Part shown: piece after piece, positions 1-7,008 of the stretch
Layout: each line of letters starts with the position of its first letter
Position numbering within the stretch: position 1 is the first letter of the stretch
The notes under the pieces: generated by a model
What the model saw: only the letters and a program-made list of their open reading frames with translations
Database searches by the model: none
Told to the model about the DNA's origin: nothing
Assembly: GCF_005063415.1 (NCBI RefSeq)
Contig: NZ_SUEG01000025.1
Coordinates: 1 to 46,634, forward strand
Direction of reading: 5' to 3'
Source of the DNA: Mesorhizobium sp.
GTDB lineage: Bacteria > Pseudomonadota > Alphaproteobacteria > Rhizobiales > Rhizobiaceae
DNA length: 46,634 bases
Program-made: the position numbers and the translations under genes

Positions 1-550
1 GGTTGACGGTGACGCCGTCCGCCGCCACTTCGCCGGCCAGCGTCTTGGCCCAGCCGGCGAGCGACGCACGCAGCGCGTTCGAGGCGGTAAGGCCGGGAAT
101 CGGCTCGCGGACGGAAGTCGAGGAAACGGCGATGATGCGTCCCCAGCGCCGCGCCCGCATTCCAGGCAGGAACCAAACGGCGATGCGCATCTGGCTCAGC
201 ACCATGCTGGTGAACTGCTTCTCCCAGACGCTCGCATCGAAGACGCTGGCCGCGAAGGGCGGCGGGCCGCCGCCGTTGAGCAGGACGATGTCGATCCGCT
301 GATGCTCGTCCTCGACGGCATGGATCAGCCGGGAGACGCTGTCGTGGTCGGAGAGGTCGGCGCTGAAGGTCGAGCAGATGTGGCCGGCGGCCTCGATCGC
401 GCGCCGCGCCGCATCCAGGGTCTCCTCCCCTCGTCCGACCAGGATGACTTCGGCGCCTTTCGCCGCGAGCGGTTCGGCAACGCCGAAACCGAGGCCCTTG
501 CCTCCGCCGAGAACAAGCGCCCTCCGTCCCACAAGATTTGTACTTATCAA
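1..550 (-). CDS. SDR-family oxidoreductase, atypical active site (3' end outside window)
   Basis: Short-chain dehydrogenase with an N-terminal Rossmann nucleotide motif, GGGKGLG at about residues 15-21, preceded by RRALVL. A later stretch, RIIAVSSTS then PIPGLTASNALRAS, is where SDRs carry Ser and Tyr-x-x-x-Lys; here the Tyr/Lys positions read Ser and Arg, so the canonical catalytic pair is missing. I chose the TTG start at 550 because an AGGAGG ribosome site lies 9 bases upstream; a GTG at 532 is the alternative. About 183 residues are visible and the C-terminus runs off the left edge. It follows the RidA gene by 67 bases on the same strand, so the two are probably one operon. Substrate unknown. 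Confidence 0.85.
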   Translation of the reverse strand, partial: MISTNLVGRRALVLGGGKGLGFGVAEPLAAKGAEVILVGRGEETLDAARRAIEAAGHICSTFSADLSDHDSVSRLIHAVEDEHQRIDIVLLNGGGPPPFAASVFDASVWEKQFTSMVLSQMRIAVWFLPGMRARRWGRIIAVSSTSVREPIPGLTASNALRASLAGWAKTLAGEVAADGVTVN

Positions 551-617
551 GCCAAGCCTCCTCCTGGTTCGACTGCGCAGCCTCGGGTCAGGCCTGAGGG
601 CATGCTTTGGGCGTGCA

Positions 618-1079
618 TCAGCGGACATGCACGATGGCGTCGGCTTCGACCGGAACATTGGCCGGCAAGCCGGCCATGCCAAGCGAGCAGCGGGCGTGCT
701 CGCCACGCTCGCCGAAAACATGGAGCAGAAATTCGGATGCTCCGTTGCCGACCTCCGAATAGGCCGAAAAGCCGGCCGCCGCATTTACATAGACGGTCAG
801 CTTGGCGAATTTCACGACGCGGTCGAGATTGCCGTCCAGTTCCTTGTCCAGCCAATAGACGATGTTGGCCGCGCAGAGCTGGGCGGCGTTCCGCGCCGCA
901 GCCAGATCGATCTCTCTGCCGACCTGGCCGATCGCGGCGATCTCCTGCCCGATCTCGGGGATCTGACCGGAGACATAGACGATGTCGGCGACCCGAACCG
1001 TCGGCGAGAACGGCAAAGCAGGCCGCTCGAGCGACGGCCAGGCGACACCGAACTCCTCAAATCTTCTTCTGTAGGACAA
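618..1079 (-). CDS. RidA/YjgF/Rid-family protein
   Basis: 153-residue cytosolic Rid-family protein. Family members hydrolyse reactive enamines/imines or act in catabolic pathways on related intermediates. The family fold is visible as VADIVYVSGQIP near residues 29-41 and the C-terminal ARCSLGMAGLP block; Arg130 aligns with the substrate-carboxylate-binding arginine of RidA, so the imine-binding site is retained. The N-terminal extension (SYRRRFEEFGVAWP) is typical of the longer Rid subgroups rather than archetypal RidA. The start is TTG at 1079, chosen for an AGGAG ribosome site about 9 bases before it. First gene of a leftward pair with the SDR; divergent from the LysR gene, which probably controls it. 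Confidence 0.88.
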   Translation of the reverse strand: MSYRRRFEEFGVAWPSLERPALPFSPTVRVADIVYVSGQIPEIGQEIAAIGQVGREIDLAAARNAAQLCAANIVYWLDKELDGNLDRVVKFAKLTVYVNAAAGFSAYSEVGNGASEFLLHVFGERGEHARCSLGMAGLPANVPVEADAIVHVR

Positions 1080-1142
1080 GGTGGCTGCTCCTGTTTTCGT
1101 TCGTGCGAGCGGACCTTGAATTCAGATCGGGCTTTCGGATAG

Positions 1143-1169
1143 CCTGATAGTGCTGACACAGCTATCAGG
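1143..1169. promoter_or_regulatory. Perfect inverted repeat, candidate LysR operator
   Basis: CCTGATAG (1143-1150) and CTATCAGG (1162-1169) are perfectly complementary across an 11-base spacer. The repeat lies between the divergent RidA and LysR genes and ends 7 bases before the LysR ATG. LysR regulators typically bind T-N11-A dyads next to their own gene, so this is the natural operator candidate. Confidence 0.65.
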
Positions 1170-1176
1170 AATTCTT

Positions 1177-2028
1177 ATGACCGGAGATATCGACGTCAGG
1201 CTGCTGCGCGCCTTCGTCACCGTGGCCGATACGGGAACTGTGAGCCGGGCCGCCGATCGGCTTGCCCGCACCCAGGCGGCGGTGAGCATGCAGCTTCAGC
1301 GCCTCGAGGGTGAAGTCGGCGCCGAGCTGCTGCGCCGTTCGCCGCGCGGCGTGACGCTGACCGAGGCCGGCGAAATCCTGCTCGCCTTCGCCCGCAAGGC
1401 CATCGCGATCGGCGACGATGCCAGGCGCGAGATAGAAGGCCGCAGGCTGGTCGGCCGTGTCCGGCTGGGCATCGTCGAGGATTTGGCGGTGACGCGGCTG
1501 CCGTTGATCATTGCCGACTTCCGCCGCCGGCATCCTTCCGTGGAGATCGAGCTGACATCAGCCAGCAGCAGCGATCTCAGCAAGTCGCTGGGCGAAGGAA
1601 GATGCGACATCGTCATGGCCGATCCGGCACGCTTCACAAAGGCGCCGCGAGGCCATCTGTCACGACAGCTGGTCTGGGCGGCAAGCCGCATGATCGAGAT
1701 CGATGACGAGGTCGAGCTTCCGCTGATCATCTTCGAAGGCGCCTGCTCCTGGCAGGACAGGATGCTGGCTTCGCTCGCCGAGGCCGGGATCGGCTGGAAG
1801 ATCGGCTGCCGCGTGTCGACCTTCGCGACGCTGATCTCGGCGCTCAGGGCCGGGCTTGGCATCGGGCTTCTGCTGCAGGAAGGACTACCGCCCGACTGCC
1901 AAAGCCTCAACGGACGCTTCAACCTGCCGCTGGCGCCGATGGCGGATTTCGGCGTCTACCTCGCGAGGGACCCGTCGCGGCTGGTGGAGGAGTGTGGCGA
2001 TTTCCTGCGGGCGGGATTTGAAGCGTAG
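1177..2028 (+). CDS. LysR-family transcriptional regulator
   Basis: 283-residue LysR regulator. The winged helix-turn-helix occupies about residues 5-65 (LLRAFVTVADTGTVSRAADR, then AAVSMQLQRLEGEVGAELL and GVTLTEAG), followed by the periplasmic-binding-protein-like effector domain from about residue 90. ATG 1177 is preferred over an in-frame GTG at 1150 because AGGA sits correctly before it and because the GTG falls inside the inverted repeat. It is transcribed away from the RidA-SDR pair, the usual layout for a LysR activator and its target operon. The effector cannot be read from sequence; a metabolite of the Rid/SDR pathway is the simplest guess. Confidence 0.9.
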   Translation: MTGDIDVRLLRAFVTVADTGTVSRAADRLARTQAAVSMQLQRLEGEVGAELLRRSPRGVTLTEAGEILLAFARKAIAIGDDARREIEGRRLVGRVRLGIVEDLAVTRLPLIIADFRRRHPSVEIELTSASSSDLSKSLGEGRCDIVMADPARFTKAPRGHLSRQLVWAASRMIEIDDEVELPLIIFEGACSWQDRMLASLAEAGIGWKIGCRVSTFATLISALRAGLGIGLLLQEGLPPDCQSLNGRFNLPLAPMADFGVYLARDPSRLVEECGDFLRAGFEA

Positions 2029-2043
2029 CGAAAAGATCTGACT

Positions 2044-2455
2044 TCACCGTTCCTGGTCGGTCGGGCGAATGACGATCTCGTTGACGTTGACGTGTGCTGG
2101 CTGGCTCACGGCATAGAGAATGGCCGCGGCGATGTCCTCGGCGGTCAGCGCCTCCATGGCGGCGAGCCGCTTGTCCAGATCAGCCTTGAAGGCCGGATTG
2201 GTGATGTGGTCGCCGAGCTCGGAGCGCACCAGGCCGGGCTCGATAACCGTGACGCGAACCTTGTCGGCGTAGACTTGGCGGCGCAGCGATTCGGAAAAGC
2301 CGACGACGCCGAACTTGGTTGCTGCATAGCCGCTGGCGCCCGGATTGGCGACCGGCCGGCGACCGACGAGACATTGACGATGTGGTGAAGTCTCCGGAGC
2401 CCCTGCCCGATCTTCAGATAGGCCGCGGGGCGCGAAGTGGAAGACCGGCTTTGCT
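2044..2455 (-). pseudogene. Decayed remnant of an SDR gene
   Basis: The last 95 codons encode a good SDR C-terminal half, with YAATKFG (the Tyr-x-x-x-Lys motif) and VRVTVIEPGLVRSELGDH. Just upstream the matching HIVNVSSVAGR segment is read in a different frame (about 2350-2430), so at least one frameshift separates them. The nucleotide-binding half is absent: the sequence runs directly into the end of the glutathione transferase gene at 2459. An open frame continues into that gene, but its upstream part is only a shadow reading. I therefore call a truncated, frameshifted relic, perhaps left by a deletion that joined two loci. Unlikely to make a working enzyme. Confidence 0.75.
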
Positions 2456-2458
2456 TGG

Positions 2459-3127
2459 TTACTCGTCTGGGCCGGGCTCCGGCCATGGCTCCTTCGCCGC
2501 CTCGGCATACCAGTGGCGCATCGCCGGCATCGAAAGCACGGCGTCGACATAGGCGCGGGTATCGGTTGCCGGCGTGCCGCCATAGGTGTCGAAGCGGGTG
2601 ACGACCGGCGCGTACATGGCGTCGGCCGCGGTGAAATGGCCAAACAGGAACGGGCCGCCTTTGCCGTATTTTTCGCGGCATTCGCGCCATAGCCCTTCGA
2701 TGCGCGCCCGTTGCGTCTCACCTTCGGCGTCGAGCGGCTTATGGCCTTTTGGCCGGCGCAAATTCATCGGCCAGCCATAGCGGACCTCGCGAAAGCCGGA
2801 ATGCATCTCTGTTGCCGCCGAGCGGGCCAGCGCACGGGCGCCGATATCGGCCGGCCAGAGCTTTTTTTCCGGAAACAGCTCGGCGAGATATTCAAGAATG
2901 GCAAGGGTTTCCCAGACGATCCGGACCTCGCCAGTCGGCAGCCGATGGTTCAGCACCGGCACCTGGCCGGTCGGCGATATCCTGGCCAGATTGGCCGCGG
3001 TCTCGGGCGTGCGCAGGCGCACAAGACCTTCCTCGAACGGGATGTCCAGGTGCTTCATCGCCAGCCATGGCCTCAGTGACCACGACGAAAAACACTTATT
3101 GCCGATGAAGAGCGTGAATTCAGCCAT
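2459..3127 (-). CDS. Glutathione S-transferase family protein
   Basis: 222-residue cytosolic glutathione transferase. The N-terminal thioredoxin-like domain covers about residues 4-85: FIGNKCFSSWSLRPW holds the serine expected to activate glutathione, and GQVPVL includes the cis-proline that binds glutathione. The helical C-terminal domain follows from about residue 95, ending near HWYAEAAKEPW. The opening resembles the YfcF/maleylacetoacetate-isomerase-like group, but the substrate is unknown. ATG 3127 has GGAGGG just upstream. Divergent from the stress gene csbD-like at 3276; the decayed SDR lies immediately downstream. Confidence 0.88.
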   Translation of the reverse strand: MAEFTLFIGNKCFSSWSLRPWLAMKHLDIPFEEGLVRLRTPETAANLARISPTGQVPVLNHRLPTGEVRIVWETLAILEYLAELFPEKKLWPADIGARALARSAATEMHSGFREVRYGWPMNLRRPKGHKPLDAEGETQRARIEGLWRECREKYGKGGPFLFGHFTAADAMYAPVVTRFDTYGGTPATDTRAYVDAVLSMPAMRHWYAEAAKEPWPEPGPDE

Positions 3128-3219
3128 TGTCCCTCCGGCCCTGTCTGCCCGGGCTTCTGGTGCACCCTATCCTGTCGGCTTCGCGGCCGGAAGCTATCCC
3201 AACTCGACCGGCCGAACCC

Positions 3220-3244
3220 GGAACCTAAGCGATCCGCGACCGTT
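3220..3244 (+). promoter_or_regulatory. EcfG-type general stress promoter of the CsbD gene
   Basis: GGAAC (3220-3224), 16 bases, then CGTT (3241-3244). This is the exact consensus of the extracytoplasmic sigma factor EcfG/RpoE2, which runs the general stress response in Alphaproteobacteria. It lies 32 bases before the CsbD start codon, on the right strand. Confidence 0.8.
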
Positions 3245-3275
3245 TCTCCAGGCGAACGGGTTCAGGAGATGCGAG

Positions 3276-3455
3276 ATGGTGAACAAGGATCAAGTTGCCG
3301 GCGTTGCCAAGCAAGCCAAGGGCTCGGTCAAGCAGACCGCCGGCAAGGCCACCGGCAACAGGCGCACCGAGGCCGAAGGCGACGTCGACAAGGCCACCGG
3401 CAAGATGCAGAAGGCTTACGGCGACGTGAAGGACAAGGTGAAGAAAGCGCTTTGA
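3276..3455 (+). CDS. CsbD-family small stress protein
   Basis: 59-residue, highly charged, Lys/Gly/Ala-rich protein of the CsbD family. It contains the family pattern of short repeats: QVAGVAKQAKGSVKQTAGK, then GDVDKATGKMQKAYGDVKDKV. CsbD proteins accumulate under stress in many bacteria (sigma-B in Bacillus, EcfG in rhizobia) but their molecular role is unsettled. The longer open frame upstream is discarded: ATG 3276 has AGGAG eight bases ahead. It has its own EcfG promoter and a strong terminator just downstream, so it is a one-gene transcript. Confidence 0.9.
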   Translation: MVNKDQVAGVAKQAKGSVKQTAGKATGNRRTEAEGDVDKATGKMQKAYGDVKDKVKKAL

Positions 3456-3479
3456 GGGTGGCCCTTTGCGAACCAGGAC

Positions 3480-3501
3480 AAGGCGGCTCGGCCGCCTTTT
3501 T
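3480..3501 (+). terminator. Rho-independent terminator after the CsbD gene
   Basis: AAGGCGGC (3480-3487), TCG loop, GCCGCCTT (3491-3498), continuing into a run of T to 3501. Classic GC-rich stem plus T-tract, 24 bases after the stop codon. Confidence 0.85.
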
Positions 3502-3518
3502 GCGTCCTCTCCTGCCCG

Positions 3519-4649
3519 TCAGAAAGTCAGGCTTTTGCTGTATGCATTGGTGAAGGTGACCTCGCCATGATCTCCGGCGGCTTCGCCCAGCACCACATCC
3601 ATGCTGTTTCCCGTCACCCGCGCCAAGGCAAAGCCGCCCATGAAGGCGGCCTTCGGCTTGAACAAATCGAGCCCGTCACGGTGGTAGATCATCGGCGTCG
3701 CGTGCTGGTGGCCATGGAAGATGCCGACGACGTTGTAACCCTTCAGCACAGCCAGCAGCGCCTGCCTGTCGGCTTCGCTCCACCAGTGCGGCGGACCCGT
3801 GCCGTTGTCGTCGAAGGTTTTTTCGGCGGCGTCCCATTTTTCAATCGAAAAAGTATCCCAGCCATAATGCTGGAACAGGATGACCGGGCGGCCGTCGCCG
3901 GCATAGGTCGCCAGGTCCTGCTTCAGCCATGGCAGGCTGCTGACGGCGCCATGGCCGGTATCGCCAGCAAAACGGTGCGTCTGGACAAGATGCAGACCGC
4001 CCCAATCCCATGAATAGCAGTCGGTCTCGACGTCGTAGTCGGTCGCCGGCGCAGCCGGCTTGAAGAACACGCCGGGGCGGTGGTTGACCTCGACGTAGTC
4101 GCGCATTTCGCGGCGATACCAGTCGACATGAGAGCGCGGGCCGTTCTGGTCGAGGTCGTGGTTGCCGAGGCCGACATAGACCGGCATGTGCACGCGGTCG
4201 GGGCCGACGCCTTGCTGGTAGCGCTGGCTGAACTGAAGCAGCTGCGTGCCCTCGCTGGGCTGGGTGATCTGGCCGCCGCCGTCGTCGGTGATGTCGCCGC
4301 CAACGACGAGGCCGAGCGGCGTGCCGATTTTGCCCGTCGAGCGCAGGCCGGTGGCAACGCCATCGATCTCAGCCGGCCATTGCCGGTCACCGACGCCGTT
4401 GAGTGCGGCGACATTGCGCAGCAAGGCAGCGTCGGTCTTGCCCTCCTGCTCGCAATGCGGGCTCAATCCGTCCGCCATTCGGCAGGCATGGATGTCAGCG
4501 ATAAACAGGAAGGTGGCGTCGATCGGCGGAATGCGCTGCCCGGTCTGGCCGAAGGCCGGGCGCGAAACGGCGCCGGCCGCGGCAAGGCCCGCTGCCTTCA
4601 TCAGGAAGCTGCGCCGGGAGACCGGGCGGGCGGAAATGCGACGCATCAT
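3519..4649 (-). CDS. Tat-exported metallophosphoesterase
   Basis: 376-residue calcineurin-like phosphoesterase carrying a twin-arginine signal: SRRSFLMKAAGLAAAGA at about residues 11-28, so it should be folded and exported to the periplasm. The dimetal site is complete: ADIH, GGDITDD, GLGNHDLD, an isolated His (FQHYGW) and GHQH near residue 315. Substrate is not evident; the family includes phosphodiesterases, 5'-nucleotidases and acid phosphatases. Two consecutive ATG codons occur at 4649 and 4646 with no strong ribosome site, so the exact start is uncertain by a codon. Convergent with the CsbD gene and divergent from the exported protein at 4769. Confidence 0.88.
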   Translation of the reverse strand: MMRRISARPVSRRSFLMKAAGLAAAGAVSRPAFGQTGQRIPPIDATFLFIADIHACRMADGLSPHCEQEGKTDAALLRNVAALNGVGDRQWPAEIDGVATGLRSTGKIGTPLGLVVGGDITDDGGGQITQPSEGTQLLQFSQRYQQGVGPDRVHMPVYVGLGNHDLDQNGPRSHVDWYRREMRDYVEVNHRPGVFFKPAAPATDYDVETDCYSWDWGGLHLVQTHRFAGDTGHGAVSSLPWLKQDLATYAGDGRPVILFQHYGWDTFSIEKWDAAEKTFDDNGTGPPHWWSEADRQALLAVLKGYNVVGIFHGHQHATPMIYHRDGLDLFKPKAAFMGGFALARVTGNSMDVVLGEAAGDHGEVTFTNAYSKSLTF

Positions 4650-4768
4650 GCGCTAAAATTCAGCACGACGCGGACCGGCAGTCCAGTTGCTCGCAAAGTG
4701 TGTCGACACGTTCTCCCAGGTCTGGCATTGCTTTCGGCATTCAACTTGCGCGGGCAGAGGAGGACGCC

Positions 4769-5362
4769 ATGAAAACTGCATCCATCGGCATGACAATGGC
4801 CATTCTGGCGGTGACGGGCGCAGCGCATGGCGCCGAGTGCATCGACGCCAAATCGGCCAAGGCAGGCTTCATTCTCGAAAGGCCCGGCATCCACAGCGAA
4901 TTTCGTCCGGCGGCGGGCGGAATGGTGGCCGTGGCCAACAAATACCAGTCGCAATCGCCGCAGTCGCAGTACCTGTTCGGCGGGCTGATCGAAGTGTTTC
5001 GCGACAGCAGCACGGGGCAGCTGGCGATGATCCCGTTTTCCGATCTCAGGAAGGTGTTCCCGCTGAAGGCGGGTGCCCAGAGCAAGATCGTGTTTGCCCG
5101 TCTCGCACCGAACAAACCGCCGAAGGGCACCGAGACGCTCGAGATCAACGTCAAGGGCAAGGAGACGTTCAGCCTGGGCGAATGCAAATACTCCGTGCTC
5201 GCGGTCAGGCAGACGATCAGGAGCGAGGCCGGCGAGACGCGGGACGAATTTACCGCGCTTTACGCACCCGATCTGCAGGCAGTTGTGGCCAGGCGCTATG
5301 ACGAGGGCACCAGTGCCGAAAGCGTGGTCGGCTACGAGCTGATCAAGCCGCTGCCGAATTAA
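4769..5362 (+). CDS. Exported protein of unknown function
   Basis: 197 residues with a clear Sec signal peptide (KTASIGMTMAILAVTGAAHG, cleavage expected after AHG-A near residue 20). The mature part has two cysteines (Cys at about 24 and 139) that could form a disulfide, and no motif I can assign to a family. GAGGAGGA lies directly before ATG 4769, which fixes the start and argues that it is really translated. It stands alone between the divergent phosphoesterase and the convergent TetR gene. Periplasmic location is inferred from the signal only. Confidence 0.8.
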   Translation: MKTASIGMTMAILAVTGAAHGAECIDAKSAKAGFILERPGIHSEFRPAAGGMVAVANKYQSQSPQSQYLFGGLIEVFRDSSTGQLAMIPFSDLRKVFPLKAGAQSKIVFARLAPNKPPKGTETLEINVKGKETFSLGECKYSVLAVRQTIRSEAGETRDEFTALYAPDLQAVVARRYDEGTSAESVVGYELIKPLPN

Positions 5363-5411
5363 GAGCTCGGCCTCCCCGCCTCGGTCATAGTGAGCGACTG
5401 TCCTGCCGGCG

Positions 5412-6089
5412 TCAAAGGGCTCTGTGCAGTATCCTGTTACGTCGCCTCGTTCCTGTTTTGGACGACATAACTCCCTGATCCAACGCCATCAGGCAGTCGC
5501 GCAGCACGCTTGCGTCCTGTGCGGTCTTGGCCATCGACATGGCGCCGGAATAGCTGGCGACGGCGAGCGCTGCGAAGCGCTGCGGATCGGTGCCCAGCTC
5601 CCGGCCCGCCTGCTGGTCGGCGCTGATCTTGTCGGCGATCGCCTGACGCCAGGCCGAAAAAATGCCGGCAAGGGCAATGCGGAAATCCGGATCGGCAAGC
5701 GACAGTTCATGCGCCAGATTGTTGAGCGGGCAGCCGCGCACGAAACCCTGCCGCTCCAGCTCCGCCGCGACGGCCGCGAACACGGAGCGCACGCCCTCGC
5801 GCGCTGAGGGAGCCATCCGCACCGGTGCGATCCATGTCTCTTCTACCGCGGCGGCGACCCGCTCCTCGATCACTGCAAGCGCTAGCGCCTTCTTGGTTGG
5901 GAAATGGTGGTGCAGCGCGCCGCCGGTGACGCCCGCCGTCGCCATCAGGTCGCCCATGCTGGAGGCGTGATAGCCGCGTGCCTGAAACGCCTCCTCGGCG
6001 ACATCGAGCACCTTTTTACGCATGCCTTCGGGGTCGTTGGTGCGTTTTTGAGTCCGCGCCTTTGGGCGAGCGGTTATCTCTGCTGACAT
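5412..6089 (-). CDS. TetR-family transcriptional regulator
   Basis: 225-residue TetR repressor. DNA-binding domain at about residues 20-70: KVLDVAEEAFQARGYHASSMGDLMATAGVTGGALHHHFPTKKAL. The C-terminal domain contains GFVRGCPLNNLAHEL, typical of the TetR_C subgroup whose repressors sense small electrophiles or aromatic compounds through a conserved cysteine (for example the NemR/AcuR/YxaF group); this sensing role is only an inference. ATG 6089 is chosen over upstream in-frame codons because those would run through the operator palindromes. Divergent from the NIPSNAP gene, sharing an 84-base intergenic region with two operators. Confidence 0.9.
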   Translation of the reverse strand: MSAEITARPKARTQKRTNDPEGMRKKVLDVAEEAFQARGYHASSMGDLMATAGVTGGALHHHFPTKKALALAVIEERVAAAVEETWIAPVRMAPSAREGVRSVFAAVAAELERQGFVRGCPLNNLAHELSLADPDFRIALAGIFSAWRQAIADKISADQQAGRELGTDPQRFAALAVASYSGAMSMAKTAQDASVLRDCLMALDQGVMSSKTGTRRRNRILHRAL

Positions 6090-6106
6090 CTTCGCACGAT
6101 AGCAGA

Positions 6107-6161
6107 TTGACAAAACAGGACAACCGGTCTGTTTTGTAAAACAGGATGACTGCCCTGTTTT
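6107..6161. promoter_or_regulatory. Two palindromic operators and -35 element between TetR and NIPSNAP genes
   Basis: Operator 1: CAAAACAG (6111-6118) and CTGTTTTG (6129-6136), 10-base spacer. Operator 2: AAAACAGG (6138-6145) and CCTGTTTT (6154-6161), 8-base spacer. The dyad centres are 26 bases apart and use the same half-site. TTGACA (6107-6112) overlaps operator 1 and could be the NIPSNAP -35; the -10 is unclear. Binding of the TetR protein here would block both promoters. Confidence 0.8.
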
Positions 6162-6173
6162 GGAGATCGAGCG

Positions 6174-6974
6174 ATGAACCTGCCTTTGAACGCCGAGTCT
6201 AGATCCGATCTGCTCGCCTCGCCCGTTGTCGAACTCAGGCAATACACACTGAAACCCGGCCGGCGCGAGACGCTGATCGGCATCTTCGACAATCACCTGA
6301 TCGAGGGCCAGGAAACGGCAGGGATGACCATCATCGGCCAGTTCCGCGATCTCGACCGGCCGGACATGTTCGTCTGGCTGCGCGGCTTCGACGGTATGGA
6401 AGCGCGGAAAAACGCTCTGACCGCCTTCTATGACGGGCCGGTCTGGGCTGCCTGGCGCGACGCCGCCAACGCCACGATGATCTCGTCCGACGACGTGCTG
6501 CTGCTGAAGCCGGCCTGGCCAGGCGCCGGCCTAGATCTCTCGGGATCGCAACGAGCAACCCAGACGGACCTCGAAAAAGCGAGCGCAAGCAGCGATTTGC
6601 AGGCAATTGTTGTCATCAGGATTCATCAATTGCAACCGGGTCTGGAATCCGGCTTCGCCAGGGATTTCCAGACCGGGGCTCTTCCGGTGCTCGCCGCACT
6701 TGGCGCACGGCCGCTGGCCGCCTTCGTCACCGAACATGCCGAAAACAGCTTTCCGCGGTTGCCGGTGCGGGCCGGCGAAAACGTCTTCATCAGCATCACG
6801 GGTTTCGACAGCGCCCAAGCGCATGCCCGCCATGAGGCAGCCTTGGCTGCCTCTCCGGAATGGCTGGCATTCGAGCAGGCCGCGCAGCGGGAATTCGCCA
6901 GGCCCGTGGAGGTTCTGCGCCTGGCGCCGACGGCGCGATCGCTGTTCGGGCGCCGGTATGACCAACGCCGTTGA
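6174..6974 (+). CDS. NIPSNAP-family protein
   Basis: 266 residues containing two alpha-beta barrel (dimeric ferredoxin-like) repeats: VVELRQYTLKPGRRETLIGIFDNH near residue 18, and a degenerate second copy IVVIRIHQLQPGLESGFARDF near residue 144. Family members are small-molecule-binding or monooxygenase-like proteins whose reactions are mostly unknown. ATG 6174 is preceded by GGAG. Its expression should be controlled by the divergent TetR protein through the paired operators, which suggests the protein deals with the compound that the repressor senses. No other gene follows on the same strand. Confidence 0.82.
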   Translation: MNLPLNAESRSDLLASPVVELRQYTLKPGRRETLIGIFDNHLIEGQETAGMTIIGQFRDLDRPDMFVWLRGFDGMEARKNALTAFYDGPVWAAWRDAANATMISSDDVLLLKPAWPGAGLDLSGSQRATQTDLEKASASSDLQAIVVIRIHQLQPGLESGFARDFQTGALPVLAALGARPLAAFVTEHAENSFPRLPVRAGENVFISITGFDSAQAHARHEAALAASPEWLAFEQAAQREFARPVEVLRLAPTARSLFGRRYDQRR

Positions 6975-7008
6975 AGCGCCTATATCTGCCGGAGTCCCCT
7001 CATCTGGT

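Noticed and set aside
2044..2721. 225-codon minus-strand frame as one intact protein
   Set aside because: Its first half is a shadow of the GST gene in another frame; only the last 95 codons look like SDR sequence.
4690..4720. GTGTCGACAC palindrome before the exported protein gene
   Set aside because: Short, contains a common restriction-like core, and no second signal supports a regulatory role.
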